Origin: Chamaelirium japonicum
Taxonomy: Eukaryota; Streptophyta; Magnoliopsida; Liliales; Melanthiaceae
Direction of reading: 5' to 3'
NCBI GenBank assembly: GCA_947650365.1
Contig: CANTAL010000192.1
Span: 98,501 to 162,500, forward strand
Length of the DNA: 64,000 nucleotides
Shown here: in pieces, positions 41,440 through 51,632 of the stretch
How the letters are laid out: every line of letters starts with the position of its first letter
How positions within the stretch are numbered: the stretch's first letter is position 1
Translations under genes and position numbers: made by a program
Notes under the pieces: generated by a model
Databases searched by the model: none
The model's input: only the letters and a program-made list of their open reading frames with translations
What the model was told of the DNA's origin: nothing

Positions 41440-42391
41440 AATGACATCCTCATTGAGGTTTAATCTCATCACTAAGATGATGTTCATGGTGTCGTACGCG
41501 GAAGCTCAACTAACGAATGGAAACGATATGGTTTCGATACGAACAAAATACTAGAAAGAACCAACAATCAAATCAAACGCAGAGGGTGTTGGCGCGGAAT
41601 ACCTCAGACGAGGTCTTGATCCGCCGCCTCACACTCATGGAAGCAATCTAGTGTTTTCGGATCTTCGATGATCTGAAAAGAAAGATCGAATCCACTGACA
41701 ACAATCTCAATCATAGAGAAAAGATGCAAAAAAAATAATCTGCACGATACAAAAAAGTTTGTTCACGCAGTTTGAAAATCCCTACCTCTGAGGGTGTCGG
41801 TCACTGTTCTGGAGTAATATGGAATTAGAATGTAGGAGTATACCACCCTCTTCTTCTTCCATGTACACCTCTATCGGATTTCAAGGAGACTAGTCTCCTA
41901 TATCGATCCCCAATCTTCTTCGTCTCTTAAACTCAATGGAGAAGCGCGAAGCAAGACCATAAAACCAGTTGTCAAACACAGTGACAGCTACTTGTAAAAC
42001 CTAGAGTGAAAATCCTATTTATAGCCCCCACAATCCGTGCAAACCCGAGTGCAACTCGTGCACGTTTTGTGCCTGGCACCCAGTGGCGCCTAGAGCGCTA
42101 ATGAACTGGCAGCCCAAAAATCAGCGGCGCGAGACTTTCGCCCTGGACGTCAACCCGAGAATGGCTCCATTACTGGCGCTCGCCAGTGATCAGGTGCCGC
42201 ATAATTAGCACCCAGGGCGCCAACCTGCTGAAGTACGTGCCTAGGTCCTTTGCGCTGAGCCTTCTATCACACTCCGTACTCACTAAAACTGAACCAAACT
42301 TTGATAAACTCCACCTGGTGAACTTTCGACCAATGCTCCCGTTCCAGCGAACCTCCACCTTGGTAAGCCTCAACTCATCTCTATCGTACCT
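41440..42391 (-). repeat. 3' LTR remnant of an older Ty1-copia
   Basis: LTR-like sequence on the minus strand. The matching pol end (RNase H) lies at 58860-59050, on the far side of the Tat insertion. On the minus strand AAGGTGGAGGTTCGCTGG (about 42345-42362) resembles the copia polypurine tract and LTR start. The distal LTR end and target duplication were not located. Confidence 0.55.
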
Positions 42392-43372
42392 TGTGGATGC
42401 GGAAAAAAGTGCGGGTCGTCTTTATTGCGAATCACACGAGATTACAAGTGTGGCCGGGACCCGGGTGGCTCGGGTGTAGCGAGTCCGGGTTGCGGCGAGT
42501 TTTGATCAGGGGATTGTGGGAAAGATCTTCTGGGGGATCCCTTTGATCCGCGTCTCCACGTGGTGTTCGTGCGAGAGCGCTGAAGGGGCTGCCCAGGACA
42601 GGGGTCTTTACAGGGAGAGGGTTTTGGAGAGGCTAAGGAATGTCCACTGTTGCTTTGTCCCTTCCGTGCTTCGCGCTTTCTCGGCTAGGGGGTTTTCGGC
42701 TTCGTTCCTCGGTCTTCGCGTCTTCCTCGTTCCTTGCTTGACCTTGGTGTCCTTCATCGTCGGTTCGCGGCGTCGATCGAGCTTTTGGCGTTGGCTTTGG
42801 CTTTGGCTTGGCTCCGGCGTGGCTCTGGCTTTTGCTTTGCTTCGGCGCTTGCACTTGGACGTAGCTGGGAGAGACTTGCGATGCTTTCGTTCTTCCGGAC
42901 TTCGTGTCGTATCGGCTAGAACGTGCGGTGCTTTTGCTCGTGTCCGGCGTAGTCGCTTGGCATTGGCACTTGCGTTGCTTTGGCGCGGGCTTTACTGGGG
43001 CTTTGCTTTGGCTTCTTGCGTTGGCTTTAGCTTCAGCGTCAACTCGATCTTCTTCTTCGAACGACGCGGGCTACTTCTTCGGTGCTTCGACGGCTTGCGT
43101 GTCGACTGGACTTCTCTTCTTCTCCGGGCTTCTTTGGCGTGATCGGAGTCGACGAATGCTTTCGAAGATGGTGGGGGTAGCACCGATCTCCGTGCGACGG
43201 TTGTGGCGTCGGCTTTTGTTTGATGAAGACGACGAGGGTAGCGACGGTTCAGATGATCTGCTCCAGGCTTTCTTCTTCGTGGATGGCGCAGGCGTTAGTC
43301 GAAGACAACGGGGTGATGACGTTTCGCTTCTCTCCTCCGGGCCTTGAGGCTTGATCGGGATCGAGGATTTGT

Positions 43373-43560
43373 TGGAGTCGACGGGGTAGTGCCGCTCCTC
43401 TTCTTCTCCGGGCTTTTGGGCTTGATCGGAGTCGAAGGCTTGTTGGAGACGACGGGGTAGTGCCGCTCCTCTTCTTCTTCGGACTTTTGGGCTTGATCGG
43501 AGTCGAAGGCTTGTTGGAGACGACGGGGTAGTGCCGCTCCGATCTTCTTCTTCGGCCTTT
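43373..43560. repeat. 71-bp tandem repeat in the 3' LTR (about 2.7 units)
   Basis: ACGGGGTAGTGCCGCTCC starts at 43381, 43452 and 43523. The same array is at about 57750-57935 in the other LTR. A Lys/Ser-rich 175-codon minus-strand frame runs across it in both LTRs. Confidence 0.88.
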
Positions 43561-44090
43561 GCTTCTGGCGTCTTCGGAGTCGAAGGGTTCTTCTTCTCCG
43601 AGCTTTCTTCTTCGTGCACGGAGTCGAAGGGATGATCTTCGTGTGCAAGGGTCTTCACGTTGATAAGGACTTTCAGTAAGCCGATCCCTCGGGACAGGCT
43701 TGACTGTGCCTCGTGAAGCCTTGGGTCGATGAAGAAGCGTCTCCTCTTCTGCAGAGCTCCGGCGTTTCGTCTTCAATTTTTCGACCTCTTCTTCATTCCC
43801 CCACCCCCTCTATTTATAGGCAAAGGGGTGGGGAGAGAGATATGGGAACTTTTTAATTTCAAATCCCTTTTGTATCTCTCTCATAATTACCCTGGATTTA
43901 TTCATCCATTGATGAGGGGAATAACGTTTATTTGTTTTCCTTTTCTGGCGAGGCAATTATGGCTGGATTTCGCACACGAAATCGATGGCGATCGGGCGCT
44001 TTGTCTTGTGCGTCGGATCGAGGGATCGGCGCAGATCCGCGTGTGTGTAGACGTCATACGCAACCTCCCCCCGCGCATGGCGGTATTTCC

Positions 44091-44204
44091 TTCCTTTTCT
44101 TCCTTTTCTTTCCTTTTCTTTTCTTTCCTTTTCTTTTCTTTCCTTTCTTTTCTTTCCTTTTTCTTTTCTTTCTTTTCTTTTCTTTCCTTTTCTTCCCTTT
44201 CCTT
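44091..44204. repeat. Pyrimidine tract (CCTTTTCTTTT-like)
   Basis: Degenerate TTTCCTTTTC repeats. The matching tract at about 58468-58566 in the 5' LTR is shorter, so its length varies between the LTRs. Confidence 0.9.
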
Positions 44205-44494
44205 GTAGGGCCGGCCGGCCCCCTCCAAGGGGTTCGGGTCCCAATAGGGCCGGCCCCCCATGGGGTTCGGGTCCTAGTAGGGGCCGGCCCCATGGGGTTC
44301 GGACCCTAGTAAGGGCCGGCCCCTCTTGAAGTGGGGTCCGCTCCTCTTTTGCTAGGTGCGAGTCGGGTCCGAGTCGTCGGGTTTGCATCCACGTAGGGGC
44401 CTTCGAGTCGGATCCGGGTTCGAGCGCGTCGGGTTTGCATCCACGTCGGCACACATAAGTCGGGTCCGGGTCCGATGAAATTCGTGTGTCTACA

Positions 44495-44509
44495 AATGCC
44501 CCCTCAAGG
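44495..44509 (-). promoter_or_regulatory. Polypurine tract of the Tat element
   Basis: The minus strand reads CCTTGAGGGGGCATT directly before the 3' LTR, the expected start site for plus-strand DNA synthesis. Confidence 0.8.
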
Positions 44510-44601
44510 ACGAGTGCGTCGATGAGAGCGTGTAGGGTTTGGACACGTAGGAATCGTAGAGCGCTTGTCCTTGATTCCTTTTGTGGGCGGGGTCAGGAGT
44601 C

Positions 44602-44608
44602 TATTTAA
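44602..44608 (+). promoter_or_regulatory. TATA box of the antisense gene
   Basis: TATTTAAGG in a GC-rich context about 110 bp inside the 3' LTR, on the plus strand. Transcription would start near 44635, before the 113-bp tandem duplication, and run opposite to the genomic RNA. Confidence 0.5.
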
Positions 44609-44637
44609 GGACCCCTACCCCCTTCATCCGTCGTTGT

Positions 44638-44863
44638 GCTTCTTTGCGAAGGTTCTGCCGGCTTCTGAAGACCGTTGTCGGAAGAGAGCTGCCTGGGGTT
44701 GCACGAGACTTGCTCCGTCTTCCTGGTGTCGCCTCTTTCGTCTGCCTTGTGCTTCTTCGCGAGGGTTCCGCCGGCTTTTGAAGACCGTCGTCGGAAGAGA
44801 GCTGCCTGGGGTTGCACGAGACTTGCTCCGTCTTCCCGGTGTCGCCTCTTTCGTCGGCGGCGA
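44638..44863 (+). repeat. 113-bp tandem duplication in the antisense leader
   Basis: GAAGAGAGCTGCCTGGGGTT and GCACGAGACTTGCTCCGTC occur twice, 113 bp apart. It lies just downstream of the putative TATA box. Confidence 0.88.
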
Positions 44864-44969
44864 TGGTGCGCGATTTTGCGGTCGTTGCGAAGGCGGGCTC
44901 GAAACGGCGTTGCGGCGATGACCGAGGCGGGGAGGATGTAGGAGCGCGGCTGAGGTGCGGGTCGCCTTC

Positions 44970-45058
44970 GCCGTCTCTCTCTTCCTCCTTCTTCTTCTTC
45001 TTTTCTTTTTCTTTTTCTTTCTTTTTCTTTTTTTTTTCTTTCTTCTTCTTTTTCGGCT
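44970..45058 (+). repeat. Pyrimidine tract (TTCTTTTTC)n in the antisense leader
   Basis: About 90 bp of TTC/TTTTC words on the plus strand. On the minus strand it makes Lys/Glu-rich frames that are artefacts. Confidence 0.9.
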
Positions 45059-47421
45059 CCGGGCTGCATGGGCAGCAGCGGCAGCAGCGCCGGACGCACG
45101 CGGGGGCTGCGCGCGGGTGGCACGAGGCCGGAGGCGGCGCGGGCGCAGGCGGCCGGTGGTGCAGCGGTGCGGGGTGCGCACGAGGCTGCGTGCGGCGGTC
45201 AGGGTCGCGGGCGGCGCACGGAAGCCGGGGCCCGAGCGGGTCGAGGTCGCGCGCGGCGCGCGGAGGCCGGGGCCCGAGCGGGTCGGGGTCGCGGGCGGCA
45301 CACGGAATCCGGGGCCCGAGCAAGTCGGGGTCGCGGGCCGGCGAAGAAGAAGGAGAAGAAGGGGGGCCGCGGGCCCCCCCCTTTTTTCTTTGGCTGTCGG
45401 GTTCCCATTGGAGGAGGGCCACGGGCCCCAGCGGCTGCTGTGTGGCGCGTGTGGCTTTTTTTTTTGACTTCGAAGGCTCCGACGGTAGCTGTAGATTTGC
45501 GGAGCATAGGTGGTGTGTGCGCCCGCGGGGGCGCATTGCGACGGCTCGGGCGTCGACGGTGGCGTGACCACAAGTCGGGTGGTCCTCTGGACAGGGGTGC
45601 AGGCCCACTTAGTGTTTTTTTTTTTTTTTTGCACGCACTTGTCTTGACTTGCCTCCCTTTATGGTCCTCCAGGGCTCGCGTCTTCGAGAGTTTGACTTCT
45701 CCAGGATGGATAGCCGAGGATTTCTTCGACGGGAGAAGGTGTCTTTGTTTTCCCCACACTCGCGTGTGCCGTCATCGCAACTCAAGGCGGGAAGACCTTC
45801 TGTCGTTGCTCCGTGTCTTTGTGCACGAGCGCATCTCGGAAGATGGAGTCGCGGATGCGACTTGTGGGATGTCGAAATTAAGCGAGAAGATTCACACTGA
45901 CAAAGGGATCTCCATGAGGCTTCTTTGGCCGAGTTTGAGTCTTCCGTTCCACCACTGTGATGAAGATTTCGTGCCTACGCCAGTTGTTGCCTCGAAGATA
46001 TACGCCAGGCTGACCCGATGGGGCACCGATTCTTGGCCTCGGGGAGATGTCCAGTACCTTTGTGGCTTTCGCAAATGGATGGATGAGCTCTATGAGGTCT
46101 TTGGCGCAGAACCTGAGATGAACTTATTGGCCAAATTTCTGGCGCCGGCTCGTCGAGAGTACAGTCGTCCTGAGGGGATGTACCGCGCGCTTTGTGAGCT
46201 TTGGTGTCTGGAAACTAACACCTTCCTTACTGGGGCAGGGGAGATAGGCATCTCGCTTCGCGACGTCCATATCGTTTCCGGGTGCCCCGAGGTACGGAAT
46301 TACTACCAAGAGGAGGTGCCAGCCTTGAAGGATCTGTTGGACAGCAGCTACGCTCCGAGCTCTTGCCTTCTTCTGTTCAAGGCACATGCTATCATTGCGG
46401 CGCGAGATCAATCAGATCGAGTGCGTCCCTCTTCTTGGGTCGACTTTTGGTTCAGAGGCGAGTATAGGTCTCCAGCGCCTTCAGCTCACCCAATGTGGAA
46501 GATCGCTCAGATGCAGAGGCCTCCGCTTCGCTCTTTTGTGAGGCCTATCGACTCCTTGGCCCGAGAGAAGCATTCAATGGAGGGGAAGCCGTGCCCCTGG
46601 GAAATCCTTGGCTTGAAACGCGACAGCGAGGAGTGGCGTTCGGTTTACCGAGCTACCGGGCTGGTCATCTTCCTCTGCCGGTTCGTGCTTCCGTGTTCTG
46701 GGGAGGTTATTCGTCCGGGGACCTTCCTTGCTGCTTCCAGGATGGAGAGGGGCGAGCTCTTCAATCTAGCCCCGGCCATACTATGCGCCTTGTATCGGGC
46801 TCTCAGCGGGACTTACTGGGACTTGTCTGGCTCAGATAAGGCTAAGGAGGAGCTTGGCCGGTCGACTGCGTTCGGACCCTTGCATTATTTGTACGGCTGG
46901 ATAGCTCTGCATTTCCCAAAGGGGATCTTTGCCAGACGCGGGCATCCAGCCGAGCTGCCTTTCCTGCCCGGGGTAGGAGGGATCTTAAACGCCTTTATCA
47001 GTTGGGAGCGTCCGAGAGAGTGTGCTCGCACCCTTTTGAGGAGGATGGGGAGCGTCGATTTTGAATTTCTGTCGGAGCATTCGGTGCTGCCCTTGGAGAG
47101 GTCGACTGTGTATGATAACGAGGAGCTCCCGGACAGCCTTTACTGGAACATGGTCAGCTGCCGTCCTGGCTACTTGGTCTGGCGCAAAGGGGACGTGGTG
47201 GAGGTGGAGCAGTACTCCCCCCATCGCTTTGCTCGCCAACAGGGGTTTCGACAGGAAGTGCCTGGCATGCCTTAGCAGTTACAGGGGCGCATCAGTCCGC
47301 AGGAGGGATACCGTCTGTGGGCTTCTCTCTACGCTCGCTTGACTGGCAGTAGTTTCTTTCCTGGGGCCAAATCCGGGTTTCAGGACGCCGCCACTCCGGA
47401 ATACTGCAAGTGGGTTGAAGG

Positions 47422-47481
47422 GTGAGTTTCCCCTTTACTTGCGAATTTTCCGGTCGACGTCTTGGCGAGTAGCGGGTTCAG
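47422..47481 (+). other. Intron 1 of the antisense gene (60 bp)
   Basis: GTGAGT donor and CGGGTTCAG acceptor. The coding phase (2+1) is restored exactly across it (EG then NFYFNHSAGVEDRR). It is short for a plant intron, which lowers confidence. Confidence 0.6.
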
Positions 47482-47810
47482 GAATTTCTACTTCAATCAT
47501 TCTGCGGGAGTGGAGGACCGCCGCCTCCGACTGGGGCTTCAAAGAGCACAGAGGAGCTGTAGTCGCCTTTCCAGTGCTCATCGTGTCCCTTCTTCTGTTC
47601 CGGTGTTGGATGCCGAGCTTACTAGTGTCCCTGGGGCATCTTGCTTCCCGAAGGCCGAAGTTGAGGGCGCCCCTCCCAAGAGAAGAAAAGTTTGCATTCC
47701 CCGCGGGATGGTCCCAAGGGTCCCTTGTCTGGTGGAAGATGCCGAGGAGCCTGGACTTCTGAAGGATGAAGTGATTCCCCCGTCTAGGGCCGCTTCATTT
47801 GACCACACAG

Positions 47811-47892
47811 GTATGGAGTTCTCTTTATTTTATTTGCCCTCTATGTTTAGGAAGTTTTATCACGCTGAGTATCGGATCTTCCTTTTGACCAG
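47811..47892 (+). other. Intron 2 of the antisense gene (82 bp)
   Basis: GTATGG donor and a pyrimidine-rich CTTCCTTTTGACCAG acceptor. T-rich, unlike the flanking exons, and phase-preserving (DHT-D-SVVVVEHKANSP). Confidence 0.7.
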
Positions 47893-49100
47893 ATTCCGTT
47901 GTAGTGGTAGAGCACAAGGCGAACTCTCCAGAGGCGCCTCTTGGGCACTCGTCCACTGGCGCTGCGTAGGAAGTGCCTGAAGCCTGTGGGCTAGACATCC
48001 CTCCGGATGATCTGGATCTCCTTGGGCTTTGCGGGGAGAATTTCCCCAGTGGTGACATTGACCTGGACGACATTGACGTTGATGCTTTGTCCTTCCACGA
48101 GGAAGCTGAAGTCTCTAGCGTCGATAAGCGACACTCCCCAGTTACTGTACCCTCGTGCCCGTTGGAGGAGACGGTGGTTGCAGCGGTAGCGGCGGTTTCT
48201 CCGGTCCTACCATCCTCGTTGGCGCAGGCGGCTCCTGTGGCAGTTGCAGCGGCAGGGAAGGTCTTGCCTACCTACTCCGAGGCACCTCGCCTGGTTTTAA
48301 GGCCGAGGAGCAGGGTCTCAGAGTTCCTTCTTTCGAGCTGCCGGCAGTATATCAAGTCGACGTTGGAGCCTTTCCAAACTGCCGGCCTTGGCGCCCTCCA
48401 GGACTGGTGGTCGACGGACGATGCAGAGTTTTGCGCGAGCCTGGGGGAGTTCAAAGTTGACAGCTCTCTTTTCGTCGCTCAGATGAACCTGCTTGTGACT
48501 GATAGCGAGGCTTATTGATCCCGGCGGGCTTTGCTGGAGGGGAGCTCCCTTTCTGAGCTGGAGGCTGCTGAGGCGAGTCTAAGTCAGTCCGAGCATCAAC
48601 TTGCGGAGGCTACGTCCATCCTGTCGAAGGCTCAGAGGAAGATAGAGTCTGTGCGCGCCTCGCTTCGAAAGGCGAAGTCTCGTCTGGAGCGGGCCGATGC
48701 CGCGGAGAGCGCTTTGAAGTCGAGTTTCTTAAGGCAGCAGTCGGACTTAGCGACCCTTCGTGAGCTTCTGGCCGCTCGTCCCGAGGAGCTTCAGCGGGTG
48801 GAGGCGACTAGGGAGGAGCTGCTGCGCCGTCTTCAAGCTCTGGACACCTTCTTTTAGTTGTTCCTTGTTTCATTGTGGCTTTCTTTTCGGGACTTATGCA
48901 ATGTACTGGCTTTTCTTCATTATCTAATAATATCGCCTCGTTTTGCCACATCCTTTTCATGGAACTTTGTTGTCTTTTTCTTTTGGTCGGACTGAACCTG
49001 AAGTAACTTCTCAGGCTGCCTACGTACCCCCCTAAGGGGGATCAAGTCGCACGTAGTTCATTTTTTTTTTTTTTTTTTGAACAAGGGGTGTGGCCTTGCT

Positions 49101-51632
49101 TTAGGCATAGTACCTTTTGAGGTACTTGCCGTTGATAGGGCCGAGTGTCAGCCCTTCTGGCGTGGTGAGGAGATAGGCGCCGTTGGAGTAGACTTCCTTG
49201 ACGGAATGCGGGCCATCCCACTTGGCATCAAATTTCTTCCCTCCTCGATGCGAGAGAATGATGGGGCGTTTGACCGCCAGCACCAGTTCTCCTATCTGGA
49301 ATGATCGAGGGCGAATCTTCTTGTTGAAGGCGCGAGAGAGCCTGGCCTGATAACATTCCAGACGCTGTTGAGCTTCGAGGCATCTTTCATCCAGTGCTTC
49401 CAATTCTGCTAGACGGAGCAGGGCGTTGTCGTCGCTGGTGAAGCCTTCCTGGACGGCTATCCTGAGTGACGGGATCTGGAGCTCGAGCGGAAGAACAGCT
49501 TCCACACCATAGACGAGGGAATACGGCGTTGCCTGCGTCGGCGTGCGGAAGGACGTCCAGTAAGCCCATAGTGCTTCGCCCATGCGTTCGTGCCAATCTT
49601 TCCTTGTTTTTGAGACGGTTTTCTCCAGCAGCTTGCACAGAGTCTTGTTGAAGGCTTCTGCTAGGCCGTTGGCCGGAGCGTTGTACATCGTCGAACAATT
49701 CTGCTTAATGTTGTACAATGCGCAGAATTGGCTGACGGCAGTATTTTTGAACTGCTTCCCGTTATCTGTTACGATGTAGCGGGGGACTCCATAGCGGAAG
49801 ATGATGTCATTCTGGATAAAGTTGATGACGGAGTACTTTGTAACTTCCTACAACGGTATTGCTTCAGCCCACTTGGAGAAGTAGTCCGTTGCCGCCAAAA
49901 TGTAGAGATGTTGCTTGGATGACTTGGGCAGAGGACCGACGATATCGAGACCCCATCCGTCGAAGGGCCAAGATGCGATGGTTGGGTGTAAAGGCTCCAG
50001 AGGTTGACGGATGTAGTCCCCGTGTATCTGGCAAGCTTGACATCTTCTCGCGTAATCCAAGCTGTCTTTGATCATGGTAGGCCAGTAGTATCCCATCCTC
50101 CTGACGCGGAAGTGAAGCTTCGGACCAGACTGGTGTGATCCACAGATTCCAGCGTGTACTTCTTCGAGCACGGTTTCTGCTTCCTCTTTCGCGAGGCACC
50201 TCAGGAGTGTGCCGTCATAGCTTCGTCGGTACAGCTCGCCATTGAAGTGGTAGAACCTCAGAGATCTTTGACGGATGTCACTTTTGTGCTTCGGATCTTC
50301 GGAGAGTTTACCATGAACGAGATACTCCACAAACGGTTGCCTCCAGTCTTGTTCTTTAATCTCGAGGACATGCACCGCGTTGGTTTGAACTGGTACTTCG
50401 GGCGGACCCTCTTCTCCGGTGATCACGAATCTCCTGCATACGAGGACGACGAGCGAACGTTCATCTGGGAACGGGAGTGTAGTCGCCAGATTTGCGAGTG
50501 CGTCAGCCTGCTGGTTGAGGTTTCGGGAAACGTGTTGGATGGAAGCAGCCTTGAGTTTTTCGAGGAGCTTCACAGCTCGTGCGTGCAACGGTACCAGATC
50601 TTCTTTGTTGACTTCGTATACCCCCAGGACTTGCTGGATCACGAGTTGTGAGTCGCCAAAGATCTCTAGTCCTTGAAGCTTCATTTCGTCGGCCAGCTCG
50701 AGACCGATGAGTAGGGCTTGATATTCTGCTACGTTGTTGGAACATGATTCCGAGAGCAGGAATGAGAAGGGGAGTATTTCGTTGTCCGGAGTGACGAAGA
50801 TGACTCCGGCTCCCGCTATGTCTTGCCTAGCTGCGCCGTCGAAGAACATTTTCCAGGATGGGGCGACGTCGACGGAGAACACTTCTTTATCTGGGAGATC
50901 TTCTGATAACTCCCATTCTGCCGGGAGAGGGTATTCTACGAGGAAGTCCGCGAGGGCCTGCCCTTTAACCGCTTTCTATGGCACGAAGGTGATGTCGAAT
51001 TCAAGTAGCAGCAGGGCCCACTTGGCCAGACGTCCGGAAAGCACTGGTCTCGACATGATGTATTTGAGTGGGTCAGCCTTTGAGATGAGTCTGATGGTGT
51101 GAGCGAGCATATAGTGTCGCAGCTTTTTCGTGGCGAAGATGAGCGCTAAGCAGACCTTCTCGATTGGGGAGTAATTCAGCTCTGCGCCGACGAGAGTGCG
51201 ATTTAAGTAGTAGCAAGCTGTCTCCACGCCAAGTTCATTGTTCTGGGCCAGGAGTGCCCCCAAGGATTGCTCCTGGGCGGCGATGTAGAGGATGAGCGGC
51301 CTCCCTTGAACCGGTGCTGATAGGACTGGCGGCTTTAGTAGATATGCTTTGATGTTTTGGAGTGCTTCTTGGCATGCTTCATCCCATTTGAACGGCGCTC
51401 CTTTCTTCATGAGGCGACTAAAAGGGTGGCACTTTCCGGCCAGGTTGGCGATGAATCTTCGGATATACGCCAAGTGCCCCTGGAGGCCTCTGAGGTCTCG
51501 CACTGTCTTTGGTGCGGGCATATTGACGATAGCATCAATTTTGGATTGATCTATCTCAATGCCACGATGTCGGACGACGAAGCCGAGGAATTTGCCCGAG
51601 GAGACTCCGAACGCGCACTTGAGCGGATTCAT
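49101..51632 (-). pseudogene. Tat pol, C-terminal part: gypsy RNase H, archaeal-type RNase H, integrase
   Basis: From 51632 downward comes the end of the RT and gypsy RNase H (KCAFGVSSGKFLGF, then NYSPIEKVCLALIFA). A TAG at 50976-50978 interrupts. The second RNase H is complete in motifs: FFDGAARQ, NNVAEYQALLIG, FGDSQLV and NQQADALANLA (D-E-D-D). Integrase follows with a His/Cys zinc finger (HAGICGSHQSG, CQACQIHG) and core DIVGPLP, then after a TAG at 49848-49850 TDNGKQF and AEAFNK, giving the D,D,E set. It ends at 49101. It is one frame with RT after the shift near 51640. Confidence 0.92.

Larger units (their letters stand above)
42392..44494 (-). repeat. Tat 3' LTR
   Basis: 2103 bp, TGTGGA to TCTACA on the plus strand. 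It contains a TATA box on the minus strand near 43813-43822, a 71-bp tandem repeat (43381-43560), pyrimidine tracts (44091-44204) and a GGGGCCGGCC-rich zone (44208-44330). Confidence 0.93.
45869..48857 (+). pseudogene. Antisense gene of the Tat element: plant mobile domain protein, three exons, three in-frame stops
   Basis: Exon 1 (45869-47421) starts at ATG in a frame open far upstream. It carries a plant mobile (aminotransferase-like, PMD) domain: FRKWMDELYEVFG, then YRALCELWCLETNTFLTG and GEIGISLRDVHIVSGCPEV. Donor GG|GTGAGT is at 47422. Exon 2 (47482-47810) follows TTCAG and holds PPKRRKV, an SV40-like nuclear signal (about residue 581). Donor GTATGG is at 47811; exon 3 (47893-48857) follows TTTTGACCAG and has an acidic stretch (DIDLDDIDVD) and an Ala/Glu/Leu/Arg-rich coiled coil of about 100 residues. 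Phases agree and the sum is 949 codons. Stops TAG 47273, TAG 47967 and TGA 48516 break it; each can be one transition from a sense codon. Family PMD proteins are linked to transposon biology and silencing; the function here is unknown. The start is uncertain because the frame is open from 45068. It converges with pol, 243 bp apart. Confidence 0.8.

Noticed and set aside
43249..43776. Lys/Ser-rich 175-codon frame in each Tat LTR (also 57626-58153)
   Set aside because: It spans the 71-bp tandem repeat, whose translation is naturally open in this frame. The two copies are near-identical LTRs, so conservation between them is not evidence of coding.
44605..45634. Long minus-strand frames of 172-336 codons
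   Set aside because: They are shadows of the antisense leader's GC-rich and pyrimidine-rich DNA, rich in Lys/Glu and Pro/Arg, with no domain.
45068..45868. N-terminal 267-codon extension of the antisense PMD frame
   Set aside because: GC-rich, Arg/Ala/Gly repeat-like and overlapping the leader; no domain. The frame may be open by composition, so the gene was started at 45869 with the start marked uncertain.
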